A stretch of 59,949 nt of DNA, taken from positions 1 to 59,949 of IMG/VR virus record IMGVR_UViG_3300038825_001248; one strand, 5' to 3'. Shown here one piece after another: positions 29,159-35,343 of this stretch. The notes beneath the pieces are model-generated. The model did no database searches. It was not told where the DNA came from and saw only the letters and a program-made list of their open reading frames with translations. The position numbers and the translations under genes were made by a program. Position 1 is the stretch's first letter, and every line of letters starts with the position of its first letter. The stretch comes from a virus.

Positions 29159-29858
29159 CGCCTATTATGTATTTGTTATAATATTCAATTGCTTTTAATA
29201 CATTGTCTTCGCCATGTTGCTTTGCCCAATCTGAAGTTACTCGAAACTTGCCAAGCATTTTAGTTTTTTTACAAACAACAAAAAATTCCACAGGTTTACC
29301 AAACATTTTTTCATATAACCAGGCTTGACAGGAATAATAATAATCTTTAAAGCTATATTGAAAACGTTGTATGTTACTACTAGTTTTTAGATCAATTACA
29401 GAATATGGTGTAACAATATCTGCTTTACCCTTCCATATTGTATTTTGTATTTTAATTAACCCAGCTGTTTCATATGTGTTGTTGTCATCATATATGTATG
29501 GAGCAAACTCATCATTGCTCTGCATAATATTCGCAAGCTCCATTGCCAGCCTGTGTTCTTCGTATGTCAACACCTTATTGTTTTCTTCCCAAGCCTCTTT
29601 AAATTTATTTGTTCTTCTAGATTTTACATCTACAAATTCATAAATCTCTGCCTTGTATGGCTCCAGCATGAGCGCATGAAAATAAGTGCCGAACTCAAAG
29701 TTTGCAATACTTAAATGATCATGCACCACATCGTTATAGAATTCATACGGCTTATTTATTATTGTGCCGATTTTAGATTGAGATAAATATTGTTTGCCAA
29801 ACTCACCATAATAATCCTCATCATTATTAAGCCTATCAAGTATTTCTTTTTCGGTCAT
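29127..29858 (-). CDS. PD-(D/E)XK exonuclease (DUF3799/RecE-like)
   Basis: This 243-residue nuclease has the start motif YLSQSKIGTIINKPYEFY, G57-x3-H61-x4-EP (FGTYFHALMLEP), E130, D147 in WKGKADIVTP, and the catalytic D156-L-K158 (VIDLKTS), followed by YYYSCQAWLY with the conserved Gln. These match phage RecB-like exonucleases of the DUF3799 group. It is encoded next to a single-strand annealing protein, giving a two-component lambda Red/RecET-type recombination system. Confidence 0.85.
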   Translation of the reverse strand: MTEKEILDRLNNDEDYYGEFGKQYLSQSKIGTIINKPYEFYNDVVHDHLSIANFEFGTYFHALMLEPYKAEIYEFVDVKSRRTNKFKEAWEENNKVLTYEEHRLAMELANIMQSNDEFAPYIYDDNNTYETAGLIKIQNTIWKGKADIVTPYSVIDLKTSSNIQRFQYSFKDYYYSCQAWLYEKMFGKPVEFFVVCKKTKMLGKFRVTSDWAKQHGEDNVLKAIEYYNKYIIGDEQFYVEQDL

Positions 29859-29905
29859 TTGAGTTCAGTATTAAATTTATATTTGATTGCATTATCCAGT
29901 CTGTT

Positions 29906-30571
29906 TTATTTTCCAGTTTGCTTAACAGACTTTGCATTTCCTTTAGTTTTTTCTTGTTCATTTTTTATTTTGTTGAGTTCTTGTTTTAATTTCTTTAAGG
30001 TAGCTACATCAGGATTGTGTCTTTTTTTAACCTGTGCCATAACTGATTCAATACTATGCTCCATGTTTTGCTTATATACTTTTAAAGTATTTGAAAACTT
30101 TTCAGTGCCGTACATATATGCATCACCAATCTTTTCAACCTTGACAGGTTTTACTGCAATTACTTTATCGCTTACATCAACCAGATCTTCCCCAGCCCAC
30201 AACGACAATCCTAATCCATGCATTGCAATTGCTTTTACTGTACTCCTTTGTATTGTTTTATTTACATGAAACGAACTAACTCTATCAATAGTAAGTGAAT
30301 TATTTCTGTTATCCATTACTGGAAGATAATCTATATGCTCTACACCATTAATAGTTACACCTACTTTAACGTAGGCAGTTTTTCCGTCAGTAAAATAATT
30401 TAAACCTGTGTGTTCACTTTCGTAAACCTTTCTTGTACTATCTGGATATTTATCTTTTACTATTGCCCAAGCATATGCCCAAGACAAATAACTAAATCCC
30501 CCTTTGCTTTTTAACTTATCATCTATACTTATAGCTGTAAGTTCTTTAAATGTTGATTTCATTTTTCCCAT
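29906..30571 (-). CDS. Single-strand annealing protein, Sak/ERF-like (DUF1071 type)
   Basis: This 221-residue protein begins KSTFKELTAISIDDKLKSKG and has the hallmark FSYLSWAYAWAIVKDKYPDS (about 26-45) of DUF1071-type Sak/ERF annealases. A later IQRSTVKAIAMHGLGLSLWA matches the 'RCLVKAIALHGLGLYIWAGEDLP' block. The C-terminus is Lys-rich. Such proteins coat single-stranded DNA and anneal complementary strands. Together with the exonuclease at 29127 it should drive recombination and perhaps genome concatenation. A start at 30562 is also possible. Confidence 0.85.
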   Translation of the reverse strand: MGKMKSTFKELTAISIDDKLKSKGGFSYLSWAYAWAIVKDKYPDSTRKVYESEHTGLNYFTDGKTAYVKVGVTINGVEHIDYLPVMDNRNNSLTIDRVSSFHVNKTIQRSTVKAIAMHGLGLSLWAGEDLVDVSDKVIAVKPVKVEKIGDAYMYGTEKFSNTLKVYKQNMEHSIESVMAQVKKRHNPDVATLKKLKQELNKIKNEQEKTKGNAKSVKQTGK

Positions 30572-30965
30572 TATTAATTAATTTTTCTTTATAATTTTTT
30601 GCTTCAAGAAATTTTTTCAAAACTTTACCGCGCATATCTTTTAATGCATTGAAATGTCTTGTGTTATTTCTTATATTAATTTCAAGTTGAATTTTGTTTG
30701 TAATTCTTTGCAGACTATTCTGCAAATTATCAGTCATTACATTGTAAACACCATACTCAAATCCATATTTCTCAAATACTGTGTACTGATCTTTTGTAAT
30801 CTCTTGATAAAAATCGCCTTTCATTTTGGTATTAAAAATCCTAAATACACCATTGCATTTCATAATCTTTATACCTTTATATATATATGAATCGCACTCC
30901 TTATCAAACAAAGATGCTACTCCATGTTGTTTTTGTGCTTGTTTCCAAACCTCTTCTCTAGTCAT
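30546..30965 (-). CDS. Early protein of unknown function
   Basis: This 139-residue basic helical protein (MTREEVWKQAQKQHGVASLF; C-terminal half NALKDMRGKVLKKFLEAKNY) overlaps the annealase by 26 bases and the next gene by 8. The helical and Lys-rich C-terminus suggests nucleic-acid contact. No family is recognised. Confidence 0.58.
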   Translation of the reverse strand: MTREEVWKQAQKQHGVASLFDKECDSYIYKGIKIMKCNGVFRIFNTKMKGDFYQEITKDQYTVFEKYGFEYGVYNVMTDNLQNSLQRITNKIQLEINIRNNTRHFNALKDMRGKVLKKFLEAKNYKEKLINNGKNEINI

Positions 30966-31251
30966 TTATAATCTTGTTGATTAGTTGTTTCCAGTCAGGA
31001 TCTGTATTGATTAAGTCCTCGACTTTTGCTTTACCTCTAGTAATCTGACTATCATCTAGTTCAAGTCCATTTTCTTTACATCTTTCTAATATAAAGTTAC
31101 CTCGCATATTTCTTTGTGAGCATAAGTAGAACAATAAATCTCGTGCTTCAACATTTTCTCTCTTTCTAGTTTTGGTGAAAATGTCATCTTTAGATATTTC
31201 AAGTACATCTTCCACTACTCCAACGTACTTATCAAATATTTTTCTTTTCAT
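30958..31251 (-). CDS. DnaA domain IV-like DNA-binding protein
   Basis: This 97-residue protein has a C-terminal DnaA-like helix-turn-helix. VEDVLEISKDDIFTKTRKRE (about 13-32), then NVEARDLLFYLCSQRNM and DDSQITRGKAKVEDLI, align by pattern with domain IV of DnaA (V..yf.is.edL.s..R.r..v.aR..a.yl...HsTV..a..kie). The ATPase domain is absent. It may bind repeated sites in the phage genome, or interfere with or mimic host initiation. The match is by eye and remote. Confidence 0.55.
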   Translation of the reverse strand: MKRKIFDKYVGVVEDVLEISKDDIFTKTRKRENVEARDLLFYLCSQRNMRGNFILERCKENGLELDDSQITRGKAKVEDLINTDPDWKQLINKIIND

Positions 31252-31270
31252 TAAATTAAATTTTAGTCAA

Positions 31271-31301
31271 GCAAAATACAAAAATTTTGCAATAGTTCAA
31301 A
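31271..31301 (-). promoter_or_regulatory. Weak Bacteroidota-like promoter for the DnaA-like gene
   Basis: On the minus strand TTTG (31298-31301) is followed after 19 bases by TATTTTGC (31271-31278), one position off TAnnTTTG. It lies in the only gap (31252-31308) of the region, directly upstream of the 31251 start. Confidence 0.35.
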
Positions 31302-31308
31302 ATAAATT

Positions 31309-31449
31309 TTACATTAAATCTGCCTGAAAGCAATCATCAGAGCAGTAACCTTCTTTGTCTATTGGTTTTTCACAACACTGGCATTTATGCTCATTGTTCC
31401 AACCTCTATAATCATGTTCTTGCCAAACTAACCAGCTATCGTAGTCCAT
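31309..31449 (-). CDS. 46-residue zinc-finger-like protein
   Basis: A short ORF encodes MDYDSWLVWQEHDYRGWNNE followed by HKCQCCEKPIDKEGYCSDDC. The C-x-C-C and C-x3-C pairs are spaced as in a small zinc ribbon or treble clef, and Trp/Asp residues precede them. It overlaps the upstream gene by 22 bases. Tiny zinc-binding proteins of this sort in phages often act as host-interaction factors; the role here is unknown. Confidence 0.62.
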   Translation of the reverse strand: MDYDSWLVWQEHDYRGWNNEHKCQCCEKPIDKEGYCSDDCFQADLM

Positions 31450-31655
31450 AATTTACACATCATTATAATTATTATTAAAATTAAAGTTCCAAAGAAACTG
31501 ATGCCACAACCAATGGTATCTTTTTGTCTATCAACCCTTCTTTCTGTTTTAATTCGGATTGTTTTTAGATCTCGAATGATTCTTTGAAGTTTGTTTCTGT
31601 CCCTTGTATCAACAAAGTCCAGTGTCTGTTGTAATGTCTGTATTATTTTTTTCAT
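31428..31655 (-). CDS. Small membrane-anchored early protein
   Basis: This 75-residue protein has a basic helical N-terminal half (residues 1-45) and one C-terminal transmembrane segment (GCGISFFGTLILIIIIMMCK). Tail-anchored topology with the charged part in the cytoplasm is expected. It overlaps genes on both sides. Function unknown. Confidence 0.58.
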   Translation of the reverse strand: MKKIIQTLQQTLDFVDTRDRNKLQRIIRDLKTIRIKTERRVDRQKDTIGCGISFFGTLILIIIIMMCKLWTTIAG

Positions 31656-31839
31656 ATAGTTTTACTTTTGTGTGAGTTTCGTTATAAAAAAACAAATCAA
31701 TCTCATTATTGTTATCATACTCTACAACAACAACGTCTCCAGTGTCATGATTAAAGGCATAGTCATAAGGTTTTATATCTCCCTCTTCGACTATCCAGAA
31801 ATCACCAAAGTTATCAATCAGCTTTCTCATTTTCATCAT
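31609..31839 (-). CDS. Small acidic early protein
   Basis: This 76-residue acidic, beta-type sequence (KLIDNFGDFWIVEEGDIKPY, then NNEIDLFFYNETHTKVKLYE) overlaps the next gene by 47 bases and the previous by 26. Starts at 31833 or 31830 (MRKL) are alternatives. No family is recognised. Confidence 0.5.
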   Translation of the reverse strand: MMKMRKLIDNFGDFWIVEEGDIKPYDYAFNHDTGDVVVVEYDNNNEIDLFFYNETHTKVKLYEKNNTDITTDTGLC

Positions 31840-32017
31840 TTTTTTCTAATTCATCTGCATATTCACATGCTGAATTATAAACATTGTTATCGTATTGCAT
31901 GACATAATCTACAAAATTATCATACCATTCTAATCGTTGCTTTAAGTTTTTGTTTTCTGTTTGCAATGCCTCAATCATTTGTCGGTATTGTTGCATTAAA
32001 TCTTCTTTACTTGTCAT
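31814..32017 (-). CDS. Small coiled-coil early protein
   Basis: This 67-residue protein is a predicted coiled coil (MTSKEDLMQQYRQMIEALQT, ENKNLKQRLEWYDNF) with an acidic C-terminus (ADELEKNDENEKAD). It is preceded by a hairpin at 32039-32054. Function unknown. Confidence 0.55.
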   Translation of the reverse strand: MTSKEDLMQQYRQMIEALQTENKNLKQRLEWYDNFVDYVMQYDNNVYNSACEYADELEKNDENEKAD

Positions 32018-32038
32018 ATTTGTTGGGTTTTAAGACAA

Positions 32039-32054
32039 CCCCTCTTTCGAGGGG
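32039..32054 (-). terminator. GAAA-tetraloop hairpin in the early operon
   Basis: CCCCTC (32039-32044) pairs with GAGGGG (32049-32054). On the minus strand the loop is GAAA, a stable GNRA tetraloop, followed by TTGTCTT. It lies between the genes starting at 32586 and 32017 and may act as a weak terminator or RNA-processing/stability element. Confidence 0.6.
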
Positions 32055-32115
32055 CTATCAATTAACAATTAAACTAAACTAAACATATCATGAAAATCAC
32101 AATAATATTTTTATA

Positions 32116-32586
32116 CTACCAGCTTGACTGATAATAATATTCTTCATCTTTACTTATATCTTTTAACTGCTTTATGGTGTCTTCAATGTCAGTCATATAT
32201 TCTTCTGCATATTCATGGTTGCCGAAGAAAAAACCCTCTGTTGTAGGTAAAACCTCTTTAGCTAGTTTTTCAAATTCTTGTGAAGCCCCATATTGTTCAA
32301 ACAATTCTTTTATTCCAACACATATTTTATATAGTTCGACAAGTTGCTGATAATCTACATAGTATTGAGCGCAATTATCAATACCGCGTTGTGCGTTATC
32401 AACAAACCATTGATGAATCATATTGGCTTTGCGCCAATACGCAACCTCTTGTTCTACATACGTTGCGTTTTTTGTGTCAATTGTTTTACCACCTTTTACA
32501 AGTGTTAATTTAGATCTATTTTCTTTTGGGGTGTGTTCCCAATTTTTTATATAAATCTTTTTAGTTAAGTACATATCTAATCCCAT
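32116..32586 (-). CDS. Conserved phage protein of the 'MGLDMYL' type, unknown function
   Basis: This 156-residue protein starts MGLDMYLTKKIYIKNWEHTP and contains YWRKANMIHQWFVDNAQRGI and FFFGNHEYAEEYMTDIEDTI. I recognise these three blocks as the signature of a widespread phage family of unknown function (order MGLDMYL...WRKAN.IH.WFV...G.D.C..Y.V....L..L......FFFG...YD..Y..D...T). No catalytic motif is known. It lies among small early genes and may be a host-takeover factor. A 77-base gap separates it from the next gene upstream. Confidence 0.75.
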   Translation of the reverse strand: MGLDMYLTKKIYIKNWEHTPKENRSKLTLVKGGKTIDTKNATYVEQEVAYWRKANMIHQWFVDNAQRGIDNCAQYYVDYQQLVELYKICVGIKELFEQYGASQEFEKLAKEVLPTTEGFFFGNHEYAEEYMTDIEDTIKQLKDISKDEEYYYQSSW

Positions 32587-32663
32587 AGTTTTAAGTTTTG
32601 AATTTTAAATGTAATGTATTTGTATTTAATTTGCAAGTTTTTTATTATTTATTTTAGTTTTGG

Positions 32664-32894
32664 TTAATGTTTTATTGTTTGACTTAATACTTCCATAGCT
32701 TTATATTTTCTTATATAATCTATGTGCTTTTTATCATTCAACCAATAATCAACAGCCCTAATCAAAGTTGTTTTCTCTTTATGTTTTTTTAAATAATTAT
32801 ATAAGTTTTGAAAACACTTTTGATCTTTTTTAGATAAATTGCAATAAGTATATCTATTTGCTTTTAGTTTTGGTAAATAATCTTTTACTTTCAT
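32664..32894 (-). CDS. Small basic early protein
   Basis: This 76-residue basic protein (MKVKDYLPKLKANRYTYCNL; KHKEKTTLIRAVDYWLNDKK) is preceded by the A/T-rich leader AAATAACTATG that recurs at several small minus-strand genes here. No family is recognised. Confidence 0.5.
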   Translation of the reverse strand: MKVKDYLPKLKANRYTYCNLSKKDQKCFQNLYNYLKKHKEKTTLIRAVDYWLNDKKHIDYIRKYKAMEVLSQTIKH

Positions 32895-32916
32895 AGTTAT
32901 TTATTTATTAAGTTTT

Positions 32917-33051
32917 TTAATTTGTTATATCGCAATCGCCATTCGCCAGTTTTTGACTAATGATATAAGAATTGGCATAGGCAATTAACATATCTCTGCT
33001 TATATTTTTATCCTTTATTGATATGCATAGTAAGTAAAATTCTTTTTTCAT
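32917..33051 (-). CDS. 44-residue early protein
   Basis: A short ORF encodes MKKEFYLLCISIKDKNISRD and then MLIAYANSYIISQKLANGDC. It fills the gap between 32894 and 33063 with the same AAATAATTATG leader type as its neighbours, which supports expression. Function unknown. Confidence 0.45.
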   Translation of the reverse strand: MKKEFYLLCISIKDKNISRDMLIAYANSYIISQKLANGDCDITN

Positions 33052-33062
33052 AATTATTTAGT

Positions 33063-33272
33063 TTATTTTATATCATGAAATTCTTTCATGACTTCTTCTT
33101 TTGTTTCGTGCCACTCTCCGACATAATCATTCTTTATTCCTTGCAATTGATATAGTGGCTTATTATTATAATGATCATATCCTTGAAATATCTTAAATCC
33201 CTCTAGAAATAAATAATCATCAAATAATGTTCTATATTTTTTCTTTTGTTCTACTCCTAAAAATCTTTTCAT
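33063..33272 (-). CDS. Small early protein, unknown
   Basis: This 69-residue protein (MKRFLGVEQKKKYRTLFDDY; YDHYNNKPLYQLQGIKNDYV) is aromatic-rich with alternating strands and a C-terminal helix (ETKEEVMKEFHDIK). It follows the same short A/T leader. No family is recognised. Confidence 0.52.
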   Translation of the reverse strand: MKRFLGVEQKKKYRTLFDDYLFLEGFKIFQGYDHYNNKPLYQLQGIKNDYVGEWHETKEEVMKEFHDIK

Positions 33273-33287
33273 AGTTATATATTTATT

Positions 33288-33446
33288 TTAATATCCGCCG
33301 TAGAATCCGCCCTCAAAATTTGCATACGTTGGCAGTTCTTTTTTCTCTAGCTTTGCAATTTTCTTTTTAAGTTTGGCTATTTTCTTTTTTCTTCTTTTTG
33401 CAATTAGATCTAAATGCGCAATATATCTTTGAAATTTATCATTCAT
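33288..33446 (-). CDS. 52-residue basic coiled-coil protein
   Basis: This ORF encodes MNDKFQRYIAHLDLIAKRRK, a heptad-like basic stretch (KIAKLKKKIAKLEKKE) and a Gly/Tyr tail (NFEGGFYGGY). The zipper-like repeat is striking. The gap and leader match the neighbouring small genes. A DNA- or RNA-binding dimer is possible. Confidence 0.5.
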   Translation of the reverse strand: MNDKFQRYIAHLDLIAKRRKKKIAKLKKKIAKLEKKELPTYANFEGGFYGGY

Positions 33447-33464
33447 AGTATTTAATTTTAATTG

Positions 33465-33701
33465 TTAATAATAATCGCCGTTTTTTATCTTATCGGCTTT
33501 TTCTTGTGCTTCAAATAACAAATCGATTAATTCATCAAGAGCTTCAGTTTTTGCCATGTAGTCGCTACCTTTTTGGCTATCTTCCCACCCATTCCATTTA
33601 TCAATTTGATTATCTGCTTGTTCTTCTCTAGTGTAAACCTCATCTTTAATTTCTTCAATATAGGTTTCAATTTGAGATATTATTTTAGTTAATTTTGCCA
33701 T
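33465..33701 (-). CDS. Small acidic helical early protein
   Basis: This 78-residue protein is helical throughout (MAKLTKIISQIETYIEEIKD; ALDELIDLLFEAQEKADKIK) with a central WNGWEDSQKG turn. It begins after the leader ACTAACAATTAAAACTAAAT, downstream of the tRNA-like hairpin at 33725-33766. No family is recognised. Confidence 0.55.
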   Translation of the reverse strand: MAKLTKIISQIETYIEEIKDEVYTREEQADNQIDKWNGWEDSQKGSDYMAKTEALDELIDLLFEAQEKADKIKNGDYY

Positions 33702-33724
33702 AAAATTTAGTTTTAATTGTTAGT

Positions 33725-33766
33725 TGATAAGGGGGGAATCGAACCCCCCAATTAACCATTTTATCA
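33725..33766 (-). other. tRNA-minihelix-like hairpin (acceptor plus T-arm look-alike)
   Basis: On the minus strand TGATAA (33766-33761) pairs with TTATCA (33730-33725), enclosing an 11-base strand and a perfect GGGGGG-TTCGATT-CCCCCC hairpin (33749-33731). The loop and closing pairs match the tRNA T-arm consensus (GTTCGATTC). The stacked 6+6 bp equal the 12 bp of a tRNA acceptor/T-arm. No D arm, anticodon arm or CCA is present (AACTAAC follows), so it is not a normal tRNA. It may be a tRNA mimic, a tRNA remnant, or only an intercistronic hairpin. Confidence 0.5.
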
Positions 33767-33767
33767 T

Positions 33768-33908
33768 TTAGAACATTAAGGCAAGTTCTGAAGCCGTTAC
33801 ATTGGTTAATAAATGATGAACTATTAAGAGCCAACCGAACACAAAAAGCGAAGCTAAAGCCGTTAAAAATCCGTTTATTAATCCGTTTAAAAGTTGTTGA
33901 GTTTTCAT
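33768..33908 (-). CDS. 46-residue single-pass membrane peptide
   Basis: A short ORF encodes MKTQQLLNGLINGFLTALAS followed by LFVFGWLLIVHHLL, one clear transmembrane segment, and a short polar tail. It lies between the 33915 gene and the tRNA-like hairpin. It carries the AAATAATTATG leader of its neighbours. Function unknown. Confidence 0.5.
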   Translation of the reverse strand: MKTQQLLNGLINGFLTALASLFVFGWLLIVHHLLTNVTASELALMF

Positions 33909-33914
33909 AATTAT

Positions 33915-34382
33915 TTATTTTAAATTAAGTTTATATATTATTTCGTGTTTAGTTTCTGTAATGAATTCTAAACCGAAGCCGATTTTATTTAAAATTCTTT
34001 CCATTGAAGAAAAACCGCAAGCCCCGTCTAGTGTTGTTCTGGTGTGCTTTGATGCGCGTTTTTGTGATTTTCGCGTTTTGGTGTTGTAGTGGCGTAATCC
34101 ATAAAAACCGCCTTTATCATAACTGCCATAATTAGCCGTTAGGCGCTTTAATTGTTCGCCGAAATAATCCGCGATAAAATCGCCAAAGGCCGTACCTTTC
34201 ATATCGTAACCGCCCCCACAAGTAGAAGAAATTTTATTTCCTCTTGTGTCTTTAAGCGTGCAAATATTCCAGCCGTAAGTATCACGACCCTTTGAAGTTG
34301 TCCACTTAAAAACTAGCGTTTCAAGTTTCCAATTGTGAGACAAAAATTCTTGCCTTGTTTGTTTGTTTAATAAGTATTTCAT
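33915..34382 (-). CDS. First gene of the early operon, unknown function
   Basis: This 155-residue basic protein (MKYLLNKQTRQEFLSHNWKL..) contains a Gly/Cys segment (STCGGGYDMKGTAFGDFIAD) and a late RTTLDGACGFSSMERILNKI. A frame extension to 34439 exists, but it would start upstream of the -7 box at 34408-34415, so the start at 34382 is chosen. The combination 'GGGYDMKGTAFGDFI...GxYGLxxY....xxxDGACGxxxMxxILxxIG' resembles a phage-encoded family of unknown function. It would be the first early product. Confidence 0.62.
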   Translation of the reverse strand: MKYLLNKQTRQEFLSHNWKLETLVFKWTTSKGRDTYGWNICTLKDTRGNKISSTCGGGYDMKGTAFGDFIADYFGEQLKRLTANYGSYDKGGFYGLRHYNTKTRKSQKRASKHTRTTLDGACGFSSMERILNKIGFGLEFITETKHEIIYKLNLK

Positions 34383-34407
34383 AATAATAATTTTTAATTG
34401 TTTGATA

Positions 34408-34415
34408 CAAATATA
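34408..34415 (-). promoter_or_regulatory. Early promoter -7 box TATATTTG (minus strand)
   Basis: On the minus strand TATATTTG matches TAnnTTTG and lies 25 bases upstream of the first early gene's ATG at 34382. It is the best candidate for the promoter of the whole early operon. Confidence 0.6.
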
Positions 34416-34767
34416 AATAAATAAATTATTAATATGCAAATAAATTGCAAAAAAAATGCATTCAACAGATTAAAAAAAGTTTTGCTTTACCCCTAAATTT
34501 GTTTATGCTTGGTTTTTTGGTGGGGGGTGTAACACGAGGGAAGGCCGAGGGCGCACAAACTCGGAAAGTTTGCAGAACGCAGAACGTAGCGAGGGGAAAC
34601 CCTAGCGGGGCGGAGGTGGACCAACCAGGGCAGAAAAAAGCTAAAAAATCCACAGAAAAAATAATTTTATAAAGTAAAGCGACTAAAAAAAAACGGTTTT
34701 AATTTTAGGGTGTGTGTGTTGTAATATATATATAACCCATTACCTCCACATATCTAATATTTTTTCG

Positions 34768-34775
34768 TATCTTTA
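34768..34775 (+). promoter_or_regulatory. -7-like box TATCTTTA before the 34793 gene
   Basis: TATCTTTA is one base off TATCTTTG and lies 17 bases before the ATG at 34793, the same distance as at 4953-4978. Confidence 0.5.
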
Positions 34776-34792
34776 CAATAAATAAATACGTT

Positions 34793-34975
34793 ATGGACGG
34801 ATTAACAATCAAAAACGGAAGACTAATTAACATGAGACCGGACGGCATGTCTGGAATAGAACAAGCTTCTTTATATAGACAACAAATGAAGAAGCAATAC
34901 AAGATTGATATGATCGCAGACGGAATCGAAAGAGCTAAGATGCGTGAAGAAGGCCGAAGTTATTTCGGTATGTAA
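34793..34975 (+). CDS. Small solitary protein of unknown function
   Basis: This 60-residue basic helical protein (MDGLTIKNGRLINMRPDGMS; QMKKQYKIDMIADGIERAKM) forms its own transcription unit, with a -7-like box before and an intrinsic terminator after. A single-gene unit beside the repeat field suggests a regulatory or very early role. No family is recognised. Confidence 0.6.
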   Translation: MDGLTIKNGRLINMRPDGMSGIEQASLYRQQMKKQYKIDMIADGIERAKMREEGRSYFGM

Positions 34976-35004
34976 AATACTTTCCCAAGTTAGTTGAGTT
35001 TTGT

Positions 35005-35042
35005 AAAAAGAGTAGTGAAAAAAGTAGCTACTCTTTTTTTTT
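35005..35042 (+). terminator. Intrinsic terminator after the 34793 gene
   Basis: AAAAAGAGTAG (35005-35015) pairs with CTACTCTTTTT (35028-35038), an 11-bp stem, and the T run continues to 35042. It isolates the upstream small gene from the repeat field and groEL. Confidence 0.85.
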
Positions 35043-35081
35043 CAAGAAAACACATGTAAATTTTTTGCGTAAACTATACTG

Positions 35082-35288
35082 ATTCGTGTCGACTTTTTTA
35101 ATTCGTGTCGACTTGGTGTCAACTTTTTTTAACCTTGACACTCTGTAACTAGTTGATTATTAATAACTTATATTAATTAGTGTCGAAGTGTCGACTTTAA
35201 CCCCAGTTTCTAGAAAAAAAAATTTAGTAGTAGTAGTAAAAAAAAATAAAAAAAAGAATAGGGAGTGAAACTTGACACAGTGACACTT
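35082..35288. repeat. Iteron-like GTGTCGACTT repeat field
   Basis: Repeats around the core GTGTC(G/A)A: ATTCGTGTCGACTT at 35082-35095 and again at 35101-35114; GTGTCAACTT 35116-35125; inverted TTGACAC 35135-35141; GTGTCGAA 35180-35187; GTGTCGACTT 35188-35197; inverted TTGACAC 35272-35278; and TGACACTT 35281-35288. AT-rich blocks lie between them (35146-35179 and 35214-35258, with (TAG)n and poly-A). Multiple direct and inverted sites beside AT-rich DNA are typical of replication origins or repressor-operator clusters. This fills the 368-base gap before groEL. Confidence 0.75.
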
Positions 35289-35309
35289 TTTATTTTGAAA
35301 GTAATTGTA

Positions 35310-35317
35310 TATATTTG
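35310..35317 (+). promoter_or_regulatory. groEL promoter -7 box TATATTTG
   Basis: TATATTTG matches TAnnTTTG and lies 26 bases before the groEL ATG. A TTTG occurs at 35294-35297, too close for a standard -33. The box sits directly after the last GTGTC-type repeats, so a protein bound there could control it. Confidence 0.6.
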
Positions 35318-35343
35318 TATATAATCAAATTTAATTTATTGTT

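Larger units (their letters stand above)
34383..34792. other. Divergent intergenic region with a G-rich island (34518-34633)
   Basis: There is no convincing gene in this 410-base gap. Bases 34519-34633 contain 73 G or C out of 115 by hand count (about 63%), against a strongly AT-rich genome, and G far exceeds C on the plus strand. It holds the tandem GCAGAACGCAGAACG, the repeated TAGCG-A-GGGG / TAGCGGGG, and small hairpins AAACT-CGGAA-AGTTT and AGGG-GAAA-CCCT. The 75-codon open frame across it (34445-34672) is compositionally unlike any neighbour and is not called. It may be part of an origin or a structured RNA. Confidence 0.55.

Noticed and set aside
29790-30269. 159-codon plus-strand ORF opposite the annealase
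   Set aside because: Hydrophobic Phe/Leu/Cys-rich shadow of the Lys-rich annealase; the minus-strand product has family motifs.
33725-33766. A genuine tRNA gene
   Set aside because: The T-arm match is perfect, but no D arm or anticodon arm fits within 100 bases upstream on the minus strand, and the 42-base unit overlaps the end of a small ORF's neighbourhood. Reported as a tRNA-like hairpin only.
34383-34439. Longer start at 34439 for the first early gene
   Set aside because: It would begin upstream of the TATATTTG box at 34408-34415 and adds an Ile-rich N-terminus encoded by A/T-rich leader sequence.
34445-34672. 75-codon ORF across the G-rich island
   Set aside because: Its composition follows the island in every frame, there is no promoter box or leader, and the opposite strand has an equally long frame (34462-34653). 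Treated as non-coding.
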